Shown piece after piece: positions 38,007 through 49,150 of a stretch of 64,000 nucleotides of DNA. The notes under the pieces were generated by a model. That model ran no database searches. It saw nothing but the letters and a program-made list of their open reading frames with translations, and had not been told where the DNA came from. The translations under genes and the position numbers were made by a program. This DNA is from an uncultured Neisseriaceae bacterium. Its GTDB lineage: Bacteria; Pseudomonadota; Gammaproteobacteria; Burkholderiales; Neisseriaceae. Numbering within the stretch: the stretch's first letter is position 1; every line of letters begins with the position of its first letter. The stretch lies in NCBI GenBank assembly GCA_946481965.1, contig CAMLPN010000002.1, forward strand, positions 51,654 to 115,653. The letters are read 5' to 3'.

Positions 38007-39038
38007 ATGCATATTAATGAATTTGATTTTGAATTGCCAGCGCAGCTGATTGCTCAACACCCACCAAAAGAGCGTGGTAGTAGCCGATTACTGGTCGCTT
38101 TGCCTGAGCAGAAACCGATTGATAGCCAGTTTAGCCAAATAACTGATTTTATTGCTAGCGGTGATGTGGTTGTATTTAACAATACCCGAGTAATAAAAGC
38201 ACGTTTATTTGGTCACAAGCAAAGTGGCGGGCAGATTGAGGCGTTGATCGAGCGGGTAATAGATGAGCATACGGCGGTGGCACATATTCGTGCTTCGAAA
38301 GCACCAAAATCAGGTACAGAACTTATTTTTGAAGGTCACCTCCATGCGCAGATGGTGGAACGTCAGGGCGAACTATTTGTATTGCGTTTCCACAGTGATG
38401 AGACGGTATGGTCATTATTAGAGACTCATGGTCATTTACCTTTACCTCCTTATATCACTCGTTCAGCTGATGATAAGGATGATGAACGATACCAAACCAT
38501 ATATGCTAAATATCAGGGTGCCGTAGCTGCGCCGACGGCTGGACTGCACTTTACTGAAACTATTTTGCAACAACTACGCGATAAAGGCGTGCATCTTACC
38601 GAAGTTACTTTACATGTTGGTGCCGGTACATTTCAGCCAGTACGAGTAGAAAATATTGCTGAGCATCATATGCATAGTGAATGGTATGAAGTAAGTGAAC
38701 AAGTCGTAGCAGAAATTGTGGCAGCAAAAGCACGTGGCAACAAAGTATGGGCGGTTGGGACTACTGCCGTACGTGCATTGGAATCTGCGGCGCGGTCTGG
38801 TGAATTGCGAGCGGGACAAGGTGATACCAATATTTTTATTACACCCGGCTATCAATTTAAGGTTGTTGATAACATGATTACTAATTTTCATCTACCTAAA
38901 TCAACCTTATTAATGCTGGTGAGTGCTTTTAGTGGTTATCAGAAAATTCGTGATGTATACCAACATGCAGTAGCCCAGCAATATCGTTTTTTCAGTTATG
39001 GTGATGCGATGATATTAGGTAATGGCAGAAAAGACTAA
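38007..39038 (+). CDS. queA: S-adenosylmethionine:tRNA ribosyltransferase-isomerase QueA
   Basis: 343 residues. The N-terminal [38 protein letters not shown], the [13 protein letters not shown] block, [11 protein letters not shown] and the [16 protein letters not shown] segment are all QueA hallmarks. It makes epoxyqueuosine in the tRNA anticodon loop. The start at 38007 ([11 protein letters not shown]) is chosen by family alignment; a TTG upstream would add an atypical 8-residue extension. It is divergent from aroQ. Confidence 0.95.
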   Translation: MHINEFDFELPAQLIAQHPPKERGSSRLLVALPEQKPIDSQFSQITDFIASGDVVVFNNTRVIKARLFGHKQSGGQIEALIERVIDEHTAVAHIRASKAPKSGTELIFEGHLHAQMVERQGELFVLRFHSDETVWSLLETHGHLPLPPYITRSADDKDDERYQTIYAKYQGAVAAPTAGLHFTETILQQLRDKGVHLTEVTLHVGAGTFQPVRVENIAEHHMHSEWYEVSEQVVAEIVAAKARGNKVWAVGTTAVRALESAARSGELRAGQGDTNIFITPGYQFKVVDNMITNFHLPKSTLLMLVSAFSGYQKIRDVYQHAVAQQYRFFSYGDAMILGNGRKD

Positions 39039-39533
39039 TGGATTAAATAATTGAAGATATGTTATAAAAGATTGCTGGGATGAATTTTGTTGATGGACTG
39101 CTTGGATCCCAGCAAAATGCTGAATATACTTATAATAATATATCCCAATATCACATAAGAAATTTTATTAACTTATTTTGCTTAATAAATTTAAGTTATT
39201 AATTGAGCTATATAATTATTTTATTAGAAAAACAGTCTAATAGTTTCTTTAATAATTCATTCTATACGTAAATAAAAGAAATTCAATAGAGAAAATGCTG
39301 TCGATTACAGTAATTGCTAGAGTTTAGCAATTACTGTACTGTTAAAATATATTTATATGTTAAAATTTATTAACATAATTGGTATAAAAGACTGATCTTA
39401 ATATATTCATGAATAATGTTATCAATATGGAGACTACTAAACAATGTATATCCAATTTACTGTTTAATAAATATATGATTGTTTAATAAACTCACTTTGC
39501 CTAAAATTCAAACAAAAATTTATTGGGAATAAA
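39039..39533. other. Intergenic region with a perfect 13-bp stem-loop
   Basis: About 495 bp without a gene. It contains an inverted repeat at 39306-39318 / 39326-39338 (listed separately) and is otherwise A+T-rich. Confidence 0.4.
39306..39338. repeat. Inverted repeat, 13-bp perfect arms
   Basis: TACAGTAATTGCT and AGCAATTACTGTA around a 7-nt loop, without a T-tract on either strand. It lies 268 bp after queA and 195 bp before the next gene. It could be a structured RNA element or a protein-binding site. Confidence 0.5.
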
Positions 39534-40394
39534 ATGGAAAAACGAGAAATAGTTATCGAATATTATGTTAACACACAGTATTGGTTAGATGCTTATTATG
39601 CAAAAAATGGTGTATTAGACGAGGAGTTTGCTCAAAATTTGAATGATTCAACTGCATATAATATGCGACATTTTACTATTGCGTTTGATAATGAAAAATT
39701 AGTTATTCTCAATAAAGATAAAAACGAAACAAACACCTTCTATTATCAAGATTTATACAGAATTAATAAAACTAAAATTGGTTATTTATTTTTTATCAAT
39801 AATCAAAATTTTTGGTTCGTTAGTAATCAATTTTTCAAATCCTTTGAACAACAAATTATTAATGATTTATTACAAAATTATATTAATAAAAATCAGGAAT
39901 CAGAAATAGCTGTAATTAAAGACTATGAACTAGATGTTAATAGACTCTATAATTTAAATTGTTATCAACAAAAATCTATAATTATTTTTATTCGAATATT
40001 AACAATATTAACACTATTTTTTCTTTGTTATTTAAAAATTAGTGATCCTACAAAGTCAATATATTTTCCTACTGGTATGCTTATAATGTTTTTAAGTTTA
40101 AAACCGGCTATTAAAATTGCATGTAAAAAATTCTATGACTCAAGCGATGAAATTTGGCGTCGTGCAAAAGTAACTTTTTATAACGATAGATTAGAAATGA
40201 TTTCTAAAAAGAAAGGAGTTGTTAATATAATCAAATATAATCAATTTTATAAAATAAAAAGGGAGAAAAAATATTATCTGTTTTTTACCAGTAATGTTAA
40301 TGCTTATTTATTTTATAAGGAAGAATTTACGGCAGATCAACGAGAAACACTGGAAGAAAATCTACTGCAACATAACAATTATTACCCGAAATAA
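39534..40394 (+). CDS. Membrane protein with two YcxB-like domains
   Basis: 286 residues. A soluble YcxB-like (PH-type) domain at about 45-125 (FTIAFDNEKLVILNKD, YYQDLYRINKTKIGYLFFI) is followed by two membrane helices at about 145-200. A second, similar domain follows at about 205-280 (VTFYNDRLEMISKKKG, KYNQFYKIKREKKYYLFF). Both carry the alternating pattern of the YcxB C-terminal domain, suggesting internal duplication. The function of the family is unknown. The start has a GGGAATAAA-type upstream context. It is a monocistronic, A+T-rich accessory gene. Confidence 0.65.
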   Translation: MEKREIVIEYYVNTQYWLDAYYAKNGVLDEEFAQNLNDSTAYNMRHFTIAFDNEKLVILNKDKNETNTFYYQDLYRINKTKIGYLFFINNQNFWFVSNQFFKSFEQQIINDLLQNYINKNQESEIAVIKDYELDVNRLYNLNCYQQKSIIIFIRILTILTLFFLCYLKISDPTKSIYFPTGMLIMFLSLKPAIKIACKKFYDSSDEIWRRAKVTFYNDRLEMISKKKGVVNIIKYNQFYKIKREKKYYLFFTSNVNAYLFYKEEFTADQRETLEENLLQHNNYYPK

Positions 40395-40555
40395 GAATCC
40401 CATTGTTTACTTACCCCACATAATTATTATCTATCAATACTTTGCTAGGGTAAGCAATTGAATACATAACCTTCGGTTGAAGGAGTTTTTATTTCTTTAA
40501 ATAATTTCAACGCTAAAATTAACAACAGTACGATTACTCAATCCATCCAAACTAT

Positions 40556-41044
40556 CTATTTAGATAAGTGATGATGATTGCTATTTATTTGTTTATCTAA
40601 AACACTATTATCAACAAATTTAATTCTTTCACTAACATAAATCTGAAGTAAATTCTGAACCGATTGAGAATTTGCTATCAATGCTTGTTCATCTAAAGTG
40701 GCTGAATATAAGGTAGTTGAGCCTTGAGTTTGAAATAAAGAGATCGTTATTAGCGCTGTTAAAATGATATTTATTCAGCTAAACGGTAATTTGGTGTGCT
40801 TTATCAAACTAGCATCGATAGCTTTGATCTGTAATTATTTAATATTTATGTTCACAATATTTAAATTTATATACTGAGTATCATCTGCTGCATTGATACA
40901 AACAATAATATAATGCCTCGAGTTCATGCCAGTTTTATCCAATCGATAAAAAATCAGTACAACTGTTTCACTTTTGTTAGGTAATTGAAAGATCCTCACT
41001 AATGCATACAGAATAGGAAAGCCATTGTGGTCAAATATTTTCAC
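40556..41044 (-). pseudogene. Decayed gene with two in-frame stops
   Basis: One minus-strand frame from ATG 41044 (MKIFDHNGFPILYALVRIF, FYRLDKTGMNSRHYIIVCI) reaches TAA at 40835-40837. It continues LQIKAIDASLIKHTKLPFS to TGA at 40775-40777, then runs on with a hydrophobic segment (INIILTALITISLFQTQGS) and TLYSATLDEQALIANSQS to TAG 40556-40558. A single frame with protein-like content on either side of two stops suggests an inactivated gene of about 160 residues. The family is unknown. Alternatively the last part was a separate small secreted protein whose start codon was lost. Confidence 0.4.
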
Positions 41045-41054
41045 AATGCCTAAA

Positions 41055-41090
41055 TTCCAGAAAAGTCTTGAAGATAGAACTTTTCTGGAA
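41055..41090. repeat. 12-bp perfect inverted repeat
   Basis: TTCCAGAAAAGT and ACTTTTCTGGAA with a 12-nt loop lie between the DUF2339 gene's end and the decayed gene. There is no T-tract on either side, so termination is doubtful. Confidence 0.45.
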
Positions 41091-41220
41091 GGTCTATGTG
41101 TCTATACATATTAGCTTCATTAGTGGATTAATTTAGCCACCATGATCAAAGATGTTCTTTGTAATATCAGTCAGACAGAACTGATTAATCAGCAAGAACA
41201 ATAAATTAATATTTTTTTCA

Positions 41221-43956
41221 TCATTTTTTGTCAATTGTACCAATAGCAATATTGTTTTTCGGTGGTAAAGGCGCTAAATAACCAATTATTAGCATAAGTA
41301 TTGCAATGATAATAAAGGCAAATGCACGCAATAATCCATCTAATTCCATACTGTCAACGCACATTAATTTAATTACTACAAGGATTTGAACTATAACTCC
41401 AGTAAACCATGTTTTACGTTGCAGATAACGATGACCGATTGTGACTAAGAGAACGGCTATTAAAGTCCATATTAGGGAGAGTGTAGCCTGAGTCAATTTC
41501 GAATGCCATAAACTATACCATGACCAATTGATATGCAACCATTGACTTAAACTTCTGATAATTATGCTATTTGTCCATAAGAGAGATAGTATAATTAACG
41601 GTATTAAAACACTATTTGGTAGTGATATTTTAAAATTAAGCAGATTGGCATTCGGGCGATCAAATTGAGGATAATTTATAGCTAATTTAAGCCAGATAGT
41701 TATCATACATAAAGCAAAAATTACACTTGCTTCAAGTGGATTAATGAGTGGTAGATAAGGCCAATGAGCAATTATACCGTCCATAGAAATACCGGAAATC
41801 AATAAATATGTTATATAAATAATGATTGGAGCTAAACCGATGAGCCAGTAACTCTTAAATGTATCTGCATTGGTGATAATTCTTTTCTTGAGAAGCAGAT
41901 AAAATATCAAAATTATGCTACTGGACATCAACAGTAGAATACTGAATTTAATCGTTTCAAAATCGGTAGGTAATAAATTTAAAGCATGTTTTGCTTCAAA
42001 AAATACCCAATCTAAAGTCATCCAGAACAGGCTAATATGCAAGAATGAATAGAAATGTTTTAATAGTTGAGTGGATCTTTTTTGGATGACATTTAAATAA
42101 TAGTAACAACTGATAAAGGCAAGCACCCAAACCAAATTCCAAGGTGTCGCAACCAAATCAGTATATTTAAACAAAATATCATTAATTATTCGTAGAATGA
42201 AGAGAAGAGGCCACAGCAGCAATATGAAAAAGCCAAGCAAACTCCATTTTAATTTTTGACCAATAAAATACCAGAGCCATGCAGCAAAGATGAAGCATAA
42301 TAATAATGTTTCAATAATGTGTGTTATTCCATGGAAAATTGAAATACTTTTTACAATCCAAATAAACCAGGAAATATAGGCAAATATAATAAATGATAAT
42401 TTAATTATATTTAAATCGCTTAAATTATTTTGCTTACTGTAATAATGCCACAGACAAGCATTAAGGAGCAGAGTAACGCTGATAAAGCCTCGAAATAAGA
42501 TATATTGTGTAACTACAAAATTCAAAAATAAAATTGAGCACAATCCACTTATCAAACCACAGGCGACAATGAGTGCACCAAACCAGGCAAAATGTAATTG
42601 TTTTCGATCTAGCATCACCCAACTTAGTACAGTTCCTTCAAATAGCCAAATTAGTGTTGTCCATTCCAGATCAAAGGCAAGTACAACTGCAAGTGTTGCA
42701 AATGATATACCTAGACCCAGCCCGCAAAGAGATAATGATTTGGTTATAAAACGATTCCTACGCAAAGTAAAATAAGAACTAATAAAGTAAAATAAGCCAA
42801 ATCCTAATGCTGAATATGCAGGTCCATATTCCCACTGTTGGGTAATAGCATATTGCAAAGAAAATGCAGCCAGAGGTGTTCCGAAGAGTAAAATAACATC
42901 AATAAATTTTTGATGACGTTCTTTAATTAAACTGCGCAGAGAGAGTATGACTGCCAAAATGCCATAAATTATCATATTTGCTAGAATGAAAATCTGACAT
43001 TCGGTATAAAAGGCTGGACGGAAATTGTCGATTCCCCATATTGTTGAAGTAATAAAAGTGAATAAAAAACCGATTAAAATAAGTACGCGCCATGATTGCC
43101 AGATACTGATGACCAAAATAGCGCTGGAAATCATCAAGTAATAACTAAATAATGCAATATGGTTACCTGAGTTTGTTGATAGCAAAATAGGTGCTAAATA
43201 TCCACCAATACAGGCAAGAATTGCTAGACTCATTGCACGCTGTAAAACAGCAAATAAAACGCTGGCAGCACATATCACGGTTAAACATACAAAAGCCAAT
43301 AATAGGGGAATAAGATTGTAAAGTTTGAAAGCAGCAAATACCGTAATATATAAAACGCCAATTCCTCCCCCCTGAAGTATTAAGGCATACAGTTGTTCCT
43401 TAACACGTAAATGCCAGCCTAACATAAATAATATAATACCCAAAGCCAGGGCGCCCAGAATGCGCACTTCCGGTGACAATAATTGATGATCGAAGCTGTA
43501 TTTGAACAAATAGGAAATGCCGAAAAATAAAATAATAACGCCAACTTTGGCAATAGGATTACCTGTTACCAGCCAAGAAAATAAAGAATTAAAAACATTA
43601 GTTGATTCTGATGCAGATATATTTGATTTCGTACTTGATGGTGAAGTTTTGATCGTTTTTTGAAATTGGGAATGAGCAGGCTTGGGTAATTCCGTTAAAG
43701 GTGTCTGAGCTGGTTGCTGCTGATGTTGATTAGTTTGGTTATCAGGTATTCTGGGTTGATCATCTTTTATAGGAGAATCTGGAATGATCTTTTCGGAAAC
43801 AGCTGAGATTTTGTTATATTCAGTTGTCTCAAGTTCGTTAATTTTTTTCCTCAGTTCTTCATATTGCTTTTGTAGAGCTGATATACGTAAGTTAAGCTTA
43901 TTAAATAGTGCAATGATGACTATAATAAAAACTATAATCTGTATAAAAAATAACAT
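41221..43956 (-). CDS. DUF2339 polytopic membrane protein
   Basis: 911 residues. An N-terminal membrane anchor is followed by a coiled coil (about residues 25-55, LRISALQKQYEELRKKINEL) and a Pro/Gln/Ser-rich linker (about 60-125). More than twenty membrane helices follow, beginning NPIAKVGVIILFFGISYLFKYSF and continuing LLQGGG-like GGGIGVLYITVFAAFKLY. This matches the DUF2339 'predicted membrane protein' family in layout and size. Its function is not established. It is monocistronic, divergent from gloA with about 450 bp between. Confidence 0.9.
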   Translation of the reverse strand: MLFFIQIIVFIIVIIALFNKLNLRISALQKQYEELRKKINELETTEYNKISAVSEKIIPDSPIKDDQPRIPDNQTNQHQQQPAQTPLTELPKPAHSQFQKTIKTSPSSTKSNISASESTNVFNSLFSWLVTGNPIAKVGVIILFFGISYLFKYSFDHQLLSPEVRILGALALGIILFMLGWHLRVKEQLYALILQGGGIGVLYITVFAAFKLYNLIPLLLAFVCLTVICAASVLFAVLQRAMSLAILACIGGYLAPILLSTNSGNHIALFSYYLMISSAILVISIWQSWRVLILIGFLFTFITSTIWGIDNFRPAFYTECQIFILANMIIYGILAVILSLRSLIKERHQKFIDVILLFGTPLAAFSLQYAITQQWEYGPAYSALGFGLFYFISSYFTLRRNRFITKSLSLCGLGLGISFATLAVVLAFDLEWTTLIWLFEGTVLSWVMLDRKQLHFAWFGALIVACGLISGLCSILFLNFVVTQYILFRGFISVTLLLNACLWHYYSKQNNLSDLNIIKLSFIIFAYISWFIWIVKSISIFHGITHIIETLLLCFIFAAWLWYFIGQKLKWSLLGFFILLLWPLLFILRIINDILFKYTDLVATPWNLVWVLAFISCYYYLNVIQKRSTQLLKHFYSFLHISLFWMTLDWVFFEAKHALNLLPTDFETIKFSILLLMSSSIILIFYLLLKKRIITNADTFKSYWLIGLAPIIIYITYLLISGISMDGIIAHWPYLPLINPLEASVIFALCMITIWLKLAINYPQFDRPNANLLNFKISLPNSVLIPLIILSLLWTNSIIIRSLSQWLHINWSWYSLWHSKLTQATLSLIWTLIAVLLVTIGHRYLQRKTWFTGVIVQILVVIKLMCVDSMELDGLLRAFAFIIIAILMLIIGYLAPLPPKNNIAIGTIDKK

Positions 43957-44405
43957 TTATTTCTCTTTGTTTACTCTATTTGCGTGCAATTATAAAACAA
44001 TTGTTACAGTTAGCAATTGTTAAATAAATAATAATTGAGACTGATAATTATTTATTAAAATTTAATTTATTGAAATTTAATGGATAATTTTAATTTTCAA
44101 AGATATTTTCGAAATAATTGTTTTAGATATTACCTTTATACTTTTGAAATATAGAAATTTTCATTCAAAATATGATTAATGAGTATTGAATAAGATCTGA
44201 TTTTTTTCTAGTACGTTACACTAAAGAATTTTTAAAATTTTTTATCTGGTATTTTTATATAATATTTGTGATGAAGTGAAATTACATTAGCATCCTTTGA
44301 GTTAATATAATTTAGTCTTACAGTTCATTTCTTTTTGATGGATTTCTTGCCCGCAGCAGGTAGTATGTTATCCTTTACTATAAACAAAAACTAAAGGAAT
44401 ACACC
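43957..44405. other. Divergent intergenic region DUF2339 / gloA
   Basis: About 450 bp, A+T-rich. It contains a candidate gloA promoter near its right end and no gene. Confidence 0.4.
44347..44374 (+). promoter_or_regulatory. Candidate gloA promoter
   Basis: TTGCCC (44347-44352), 16-bp spacer, TATCCT (44369-44374), about 30 bp before the gloA start. A moderate sigma-70 match. Confidence 0.35.
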
Positions 44406-44786
44406 ATGAGAATGTTACATACTATGCTGCGTGTTGGTGATTTGGATAAATCTCTGGCATTTTATCAGGATGTCTTAGGTATGAAATTATTGCGCCGAGA
44501 AGATTTTCCCGGCGGTCGTTTCACTCTGGCTTTTGTTGGCTATGGTGAAGAAGTTGATCATACAGTGCTGGAACTTACCTATAATTGGGATACCCATAAC
44601 TATGAAATGGGAAATGCTTATGGACATATTGCCATAGAAGTCGATGATGCTTATGCAGCTTGTGAGGCTGTACGTGCGAAAGGACAAAAAGTGGTCCGTG
44701 AAGCTGGTCCTATGCAACATGGCACTACAGTAATCGCTTTTGTTGAAGATCCAGATGGTTATAAAATCGAATTTATTCAGAAATAA
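44406..44786 (+). CDS. gloA: Lactoylglutathione lyase (glyoxalase I)
   Basis: 126 residues. [24 protein letters not shown] supplies the first metal-binding histidine, TVLELTYNW the glutamate, [12 protein letters not shown] the second histidine and [10 protein letters not shown] the last glutamate, which is the Ni-type bacterial GloA arrangement. It converts the methylglyoxal-glutathione hemithioacetal to S-lactoylglutathione. AAAGGA precedes the ATG, and a strong terminator follows. Confidence 0.96.
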   Translation: MRMLHTMLRVGDLDKSLAFYQDVLGMKLLRREDFPGGRFTLAFVGYGEEVDHTVLELTYNWDTHNYEMGNAYGHIAIEVDDAYAACEAVRAKGQKVVREAGPMQHGTTVIAFVEDPDGYKIEFIQK

Positions 44787-44824
44787 AAAAGCTGATAGTT
44801 ATTATTCGTAAATAGATTGACATG

Positions 44825-44864
44825 AATTGGTCCTCCTGCGGTCCGAAGGAGGATCAATTTTTTT
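44825..44864 (+). terminator. Rho-independent terminator after gloA
   Basis: AATTGGTCCTCCT and AGGAGGATCAATT pair (one G-T wobble), followed by TTTTTC. Confidence 0.85.
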
Positions 44865-45501
44865 CTATCATGTTTCTCTTTTTGCATTTAAAGGATAATG
44901 TGAATGAGCTTAAGTAGTTATTATATTGTGCATGACTAAGCATCTTGAGCATTTTGCTCTGATTGTTGTAATTATGAAATTTTTGAGATGTAAATATAAT
45001 TTAAGTTACTAATTGGGTTTTAAAAGCAAAATTTTTGTAAATATCAATATTATATTTTTTCGCTTAAAGAAAGAAATTACAGGATCTTATAATAGATGAT
45101 TTTGTAAGCAGTGAAAATAATTCGACTAAATCTAAATTGATAAATCAACAAACATTCTTTATAGTCTGTTACTGTATCGTTAAAGAGTTTTAATGATCTA
45201 ACAAATTAAATACAGTTTGTGTTGGTTGTCGTTCATATTTCGTATGATGTGGATGAATTCTGATACGTTGTGTATGCCTTGTAATCATAAGGCCAAATCT
45301 TTGTTTTAATCTAAAGCTTTTTACCTGCTTTGCCTGAATGGAATCTGTAAGATGTATAGGCATCCAGTCTCTTAATATTAGCAATTGAATGAATAGCATG
45401 AATGAGTGATTGAAGTTCAATTCAATTTACTGGGCTGTTATGCGATAACGTTTTGAGCAGATATTAGTTTAAGTGCATATCCTTGGGAAAGGAAATATAT
45501 A
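44865..45501. other. Intergenic region before pntA with a possible minus-strand remnant
   Basis: About 640 bp. A 76-codon minus-strand frame at 45190-45420 (including RLKQRFGLMITRHTQRIRIH) may be a fragment of a lost gene but has no family match or ribosome site. The pntA promoter should lie at the right end. Confidence 0.3.
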
Positions 45502-47040
45502 ATGAAAATAGGTATTCCACGCGAATCTCTGGCTGGTGAGACAAGAGTGGCTGCAACGCCCAAAACCGTTGCTCAATTAATTAAATTAGGACATGAAGTA
45601 GTCATTGAATCTGATGCTGGTAAAGCAGCTAGTTTATCTGACGGGCTGTACCGAGATGCTGGTGCAACAGTTACTAATGCTAAAACTGTATGGCAGTGTC
45701 CAATATTGTTTAAAGTTAATGCACCAAATATGCAGGAAATCGCTGAAATTCAACCAGGAACAATTCTGGTAAGTTTCATTATGCCAGCGCAACATCCAGA
45801 ACTAATACAGGCGCTACAGGAAAAAAATATTACCGTAATGGCCATGGATATGGTGCCACGTATTTCCAGAGCTCAGGCTATGGATGCCTTGTCATCTATG
45901 GCTAATATTAGTGGTTATCGAGCAGTAATTGAAGCGGCTGAAAATTTTGGTCGCTTTTTTACTGGTCAAATTACTGCTGCGGGTAAGGTCCCACCAGCTG
46001 AAGTGTTGATTATTGGTGCAGGTGTTGCTGGTTTGGCTGCAATCGGAACTGCACGACAACTTGGCGCAATCGTGAATGCTTTTGATACTCGCCCAGAAGT
46101 TGCCGATCAGATTGAATCTATGGGTGGCAAATTTCTGCATTTGGATTATCAAGAAGAGGAAAGTGGTAGTGGTGATGGTTATGCCAAAACCATGAGTGCA
46201 GCTTATATTGAAGCAGAGATGAAGCTATTTGCCGATCAGGCTAAACAGGTCGATATTATCATTACTACTGCTGCTATACCGGGTAAACCGGCACCAAAAC
46301 TGATCACCAAAGAAATGGTAGACAGTATGCGTGAAGGTTCCGTGGTGGTGGATTTAGCAGCTGCTACCGGTGGTAATTGTGAATATACTGAAGCGGGTAA
46401 AATTATTACCACACCAAATGGTGTTAAGATAATTGGTTATACCGATATGGCTAACCGATTAGCTGGTCAGTCTTCACAATTATATGGCACCAATCTGGTT
46501 AATCTGGCTAAATTACTGACGCCAAATAAAGATGGGGAATTGGTTCTGAATTTTGAGGATGTCATTATTCGTAATATGACAGTCACTCATGACGGTAATC
46601 TGATGTATCCGCCTCCACCTATTCAGGTTTCTGCTGCGCCTCAAGCTAAAACTCAGGCTGCACCCACTCCGGAACCTGCACCAGCAGCGAAACCATCCTC
46701 ACCTTATGCAAAATTTATCTGGGCTGCAGTCGCCGTGATTTTGATGGTGTGGGTCGGCGCAGTCGCACCCGTCGCTTTTCTGAATCACTTTATGGTGTTT
46801 GTGCTTGCCTGTGTTGTGGGTTATTTTGTGGTGTGGAATGTCAGTCATTCTTTACATACTCCATTAATGTCAGTCACTAATGCCATTTCGGGCATTATTA
46901 TTGTCGGCGCACTGTTACAAATCGGACAGGGACATGGCTTTGTTTCGTTTATGGCATTTATTGCTGTGGCTATTGTCAGCGTCAATATTTTCGGTGGTTT
47001 TGCTGTTACCCGCCGCATGCTCAATATGTTTCGTAAGTAA
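45502..47040 (+). CDS. pntA: NAD(P) transhydrogenase subunit alpha
   Basis: 512 residues, about the E. coli PntA length (510). The NAD-binding domain I opens [20 protein letters not shown] and contains the Rossmann motif [22 protein letters not shown] and the mobile loop ending in [17 protein letters not shown]. An Ala/Pro linker (about 375-400) leads to four C-terminal membrane helices ([16 protein letters not shown] onward). With PntB it couples hydride transfer from NADH to NADP+ with proton entry, supplying NADPH. A GGAAAGGAAA site precedes the start, and pntB follows after 12 bp. Confidence 0.97.
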   Translation: MKIGIPRESLAGETRVAATPKTVAQLIKLGHEVVIESDAGKAASLSDGLYRDAGATVTNAKTVWQCPILFKVNAPNMQEIAEIQPGTILVSFIMPAQHPELIQALQEKNITVMAMDMVPRISRAQAMDALSSMANISGYRAVIEAAENFGRFFTGQITAAGKVPPAEVLIIGAGVAGLAAIGTARQLGAIVNAFDTRPEVADQIESMGGKFLHLDYQEEESGSGDGYAKTMSAAYIEAEMKLFADQAKQVDIIITTAAIPGKPAPKLITKEMVDSMREGSVVVDLAAATGGNCEYTEAGKIITTPNGVKIIGYTDMANRLAGQSSQLYGTNLVNLAKLLTPNKDGELVLNFEDVIIRNMTVTHDGNLMYPPPPIQVSAAPQAKTQAAPTPEPAPAAKPSSPYAKFIWAAVAVILMVWVGAVAPVAFLNHFMVFVLACVVGYFVVWNVSHSLHTPLMSVTNAISGIIIVGALLQIGQGHGFVSFMAFIAVAIVSVNIFGGFAVTRRMLNMFRK

Positions 47041-47052
47041 GGGAGAAGCGTA

Positions 47053-48432
47053 ATGTCTCATGGTATTGTGACTGCGGCATATATTGTTGCTGCTGTAATG
47101 TTTATTTTAAGTTTGGCCGGATTATCCCATCAGGAAACTGCCAAACGAGGTTGTTATCTGGGTATCGCAGGCATGACCATTGCCTTGATTGCCACGATAT
47201 TAAGCAAGGATGCACATGGGCTGGGCTGGGTAATTATCGCCATGATTATTGGTGGTGCGGTAGGTCTGTACCAGGCCAAAAAAGTGGAAATGACGCAAAT
47301 GCCGGAACTGATTGCGATGTTGCACAGTTTTGTTGGTCTAGCAGCGGTATTAGTGGGATTTAATAGTTATATTTATCCGATTGATGTTGACATTGATATG
47401 CACACCATTCATTTAGTGGAAGTGTATTTGGGTGTCTTTATCGGTGCCGTAACTTTTAGTGGCTCGCTGGTGGCATGGGGTAAGCTCAACGGCAAAATTG
47501 CCAGTAAGCCACTGCAATTGCCTAACCGCCATATGTTGAATCTGGCTGCATTGTTATTATCGCTGTTGTTGATGTTCTGGTTTGTTGGTGCTGATGGTTC
47601 TACATTCGCGCTGGTGGTTATGACCATTATTGCTCTGGCTTTTGGTTACCATCTGGTGGCGTCCATCGGCGGTGCTGATATGCCAGTTGTGATTTCTATG
47701 CTGAATTCTTATTCTGGCTGGGCAGCAGCAGCGGCTGGTTTTATGCTGAATAATGATTTACTGATTGTCACCGGTGCTCTGGTCGGTTCTTCTGGTGCTA
47801 TCCTGTCTTATATTATGTGTCAGGCAATGAACCGCAAATTTCTATCTGTAATTGGTGGTGGCTTTGGAACGGAAACTGTTGCCAGCAGTAGTTCTGATGC
47901 TCCGGCTGGAGAAGTACAGGAAATCAAAGCGGAAGCAGTGGCTGATATGCTTAAAAATGCCAGTTCAGTTATTATTACACCGGGATATGGTATGGCAGTG
48001 GCTCATGCGCAAAATGCAGTTGCCAGTTTAACCAGCAAACTGCGCGAGCAGGGTGTAAATGTACGTTTTGGGATTCATCCGGTAGCCGGACGGTTACCCG
48101 GTCATATGAATGTGCTACTGGCAGAAGCTAAAGTACCTTATGATATTGTGCTGGAAATGGATGAAATCAATGATGATTTTCCAGAAACGGATGTGGTCTT
48201 GGTTATTGGTGCTAACGATACAGTTAATCCAGCAGCGGTAACTGATCCGGGAAGCCCGATAGCCGGTATGCCAGTATTGCATGTGTGGGAAGCTCAGAAT
48301 GTGATTGTATTTAAACGTTCTATGAAGTCTGGTTATGCTGGTGTGGACAATCCACTGTTTTATAATGAAAATACTAAGATGTGTTTTGGCGATGCCAGAA
48401 CAACTTTGGAAGAGGTTGATAAATACGTCTGA
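47053..48432 (+). CDS. pntB: NAD(P) transhydrogenase subunit beta
   Basis: 459 residues (E. coli 462). Eight or nine membrane helices ([35 protein letters not shown]) are followed by the NADP-binding domain III, with [40 protein letters not shown] and the C-terminal [16 protein letters not shown]. It forms the proton channel and NADP site of the transhydrogenase with PntA. A GGGAGAAG ribosome site lies directly after pntA, and a terminator follows. Confidence 0.98.
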   Translation: MSHGIVTAAYIVAAVMFILSLAGLSHQETAKRGCYLGIAGMTIALIATILSKDAHGLGWVIIAMIIGGAVGLYQAKKVEMTQMPELIAMLHSFVGLAAVLVGFNSYIYPIDVDIDMHTIHLVEVYLGVFIGAVTFSGSLVAWGKLNGKIASKPLQLPNRHMLNLAALLLSLLLMFWFVGADGSTFALVVMTIIALAFGYHLVASIGGADMPVVISMLNSYSGWAAAAAGFMLNNDLLIVTGALVGSSGAILSYIMCQAMNRKFLSVIGGGFGTETVASSSSDAPAGEVQEIKAEAVADMLKNASSVIITPGYGMAVAHAQNAVASLTSKLREQGVNVRFGIHPVAGRLPGHMNVLLAEAKVPYDIVLEMDEINDDFPETDVVLVIGANDTVNPAAVTDPGSPIAGMPVLHVWEAQNVIVFKRSMKSGYAGVDNPLFYNENTKMCFGDARTTLEEVDKYV

Positions 48433-48451
48433 CAATAAGTTCATAAAATGG

Positions 48452-48479
48452 CAGCCTGTATCAATACAGGCTGTTTTTT
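48452..48479. terminator. Terminator between pntB and mog
   Basis: CAGCCTGTA, loop TCAA, TACAGGCTG, then TTTTTT on plus. The minus side also has CATTTTATG, so it may serve both convergent genes. Confidence 0.85.
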
Positions 48480-48504
48480 ATTTGCAGAAGCGCTTTAACG
48501 GAAA

Positions 48505-49080
48505 TCAGCGTTTGGGTGCTACGACAGGACAAAAATCAGTATCTGTTTGGATTATTGGACCACCCGCTGCATCTACGGCAATCGGAACAGATGCAAATAT
48601 ACCCGGAATTAATGTCTTACCATCAGAATCTTTCACCCCGCCTAAAGTTTCGGCGATGGCTGAGGGTTTACCGGGTAAATTTAAAATCAGACTGTTACCA
48701 CGTAAGACACCAACCTGACGAGAAAGAATAGCAGTAGGCGTAAAATGCAAACTAATTTGGCGCATAAGTTCTCCAAAACCGGGAATAACGCGGTCTGCTA
48801 CTGCTAAGGTAGCTTCCGGGGTAACATCGCGTAAATAGGGACCTGTACCACCAGTGGTTAATATTAACGAACAATGATCTTCGTCGGCCAGACGAGTAAG
48901 AATGCTTTCTATCAGAGGCTGCTCATCAGGAATTAAATGTTCAACCAGAACCAATGGATTTAAAATAGCTTTCTGTAGCCATTTTTTTAATTCAGGTAAG
49001 CCCTGATCAGCATAAATTCCAGTGGAGGCTCGATCACTTATGGATACAAGACCAATTTTCAGTATGGCTAATTTATTCAT
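48505..49080 (-). CDS. mog: Molybdopterin adenylyltransferase Mog
   Basis: 191 residues, similar in length to E. coli Mog (195). The start IGLVSISDRASTGIYADQGLP, the substrate loop LILTTGGTGPYLRDVTPEAT and LNLPGKPSAIAETL are typical of Mog rather than the shorter MoaB. It adenylylates molybdopterin before molybdate insertion. It is divergent from moaC, another molybdenum cofactor gene, with 70 bp between the starts. Confidence 0.93.
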   Translation of the reverse strand: MNKLAILKIGLVSISDRASTGIYADQGLPELKKWLQKAILNPLVLVEHLIPDEQPLIESILTRLADEDHCSLILTTGGTGPYLRDVTPEATLAVADRVIPGFGELMRQISLHFTPTAILSRQVGVLRGNSLILNLPGKPSAIAETLGGVKDSDGKTLIPGIFASVPIAVDAAGGPIIQTDTDFCPVVAPKR

Positions 49081-49150
49081 TGTGAAGTAGATAGAGCTAA
49101 GTAGGGAAGAATATTGTAATATAGCCGCTTTAGCCTGTCAGTGATGTAAG

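Noticed and set aside
45190-45420. 76-codon minus-strand frame upstream of pntA
   Set aside because: No ribosome site, no recognised family and no consistent continuation; listed only as a possible remnant in the gap entry.
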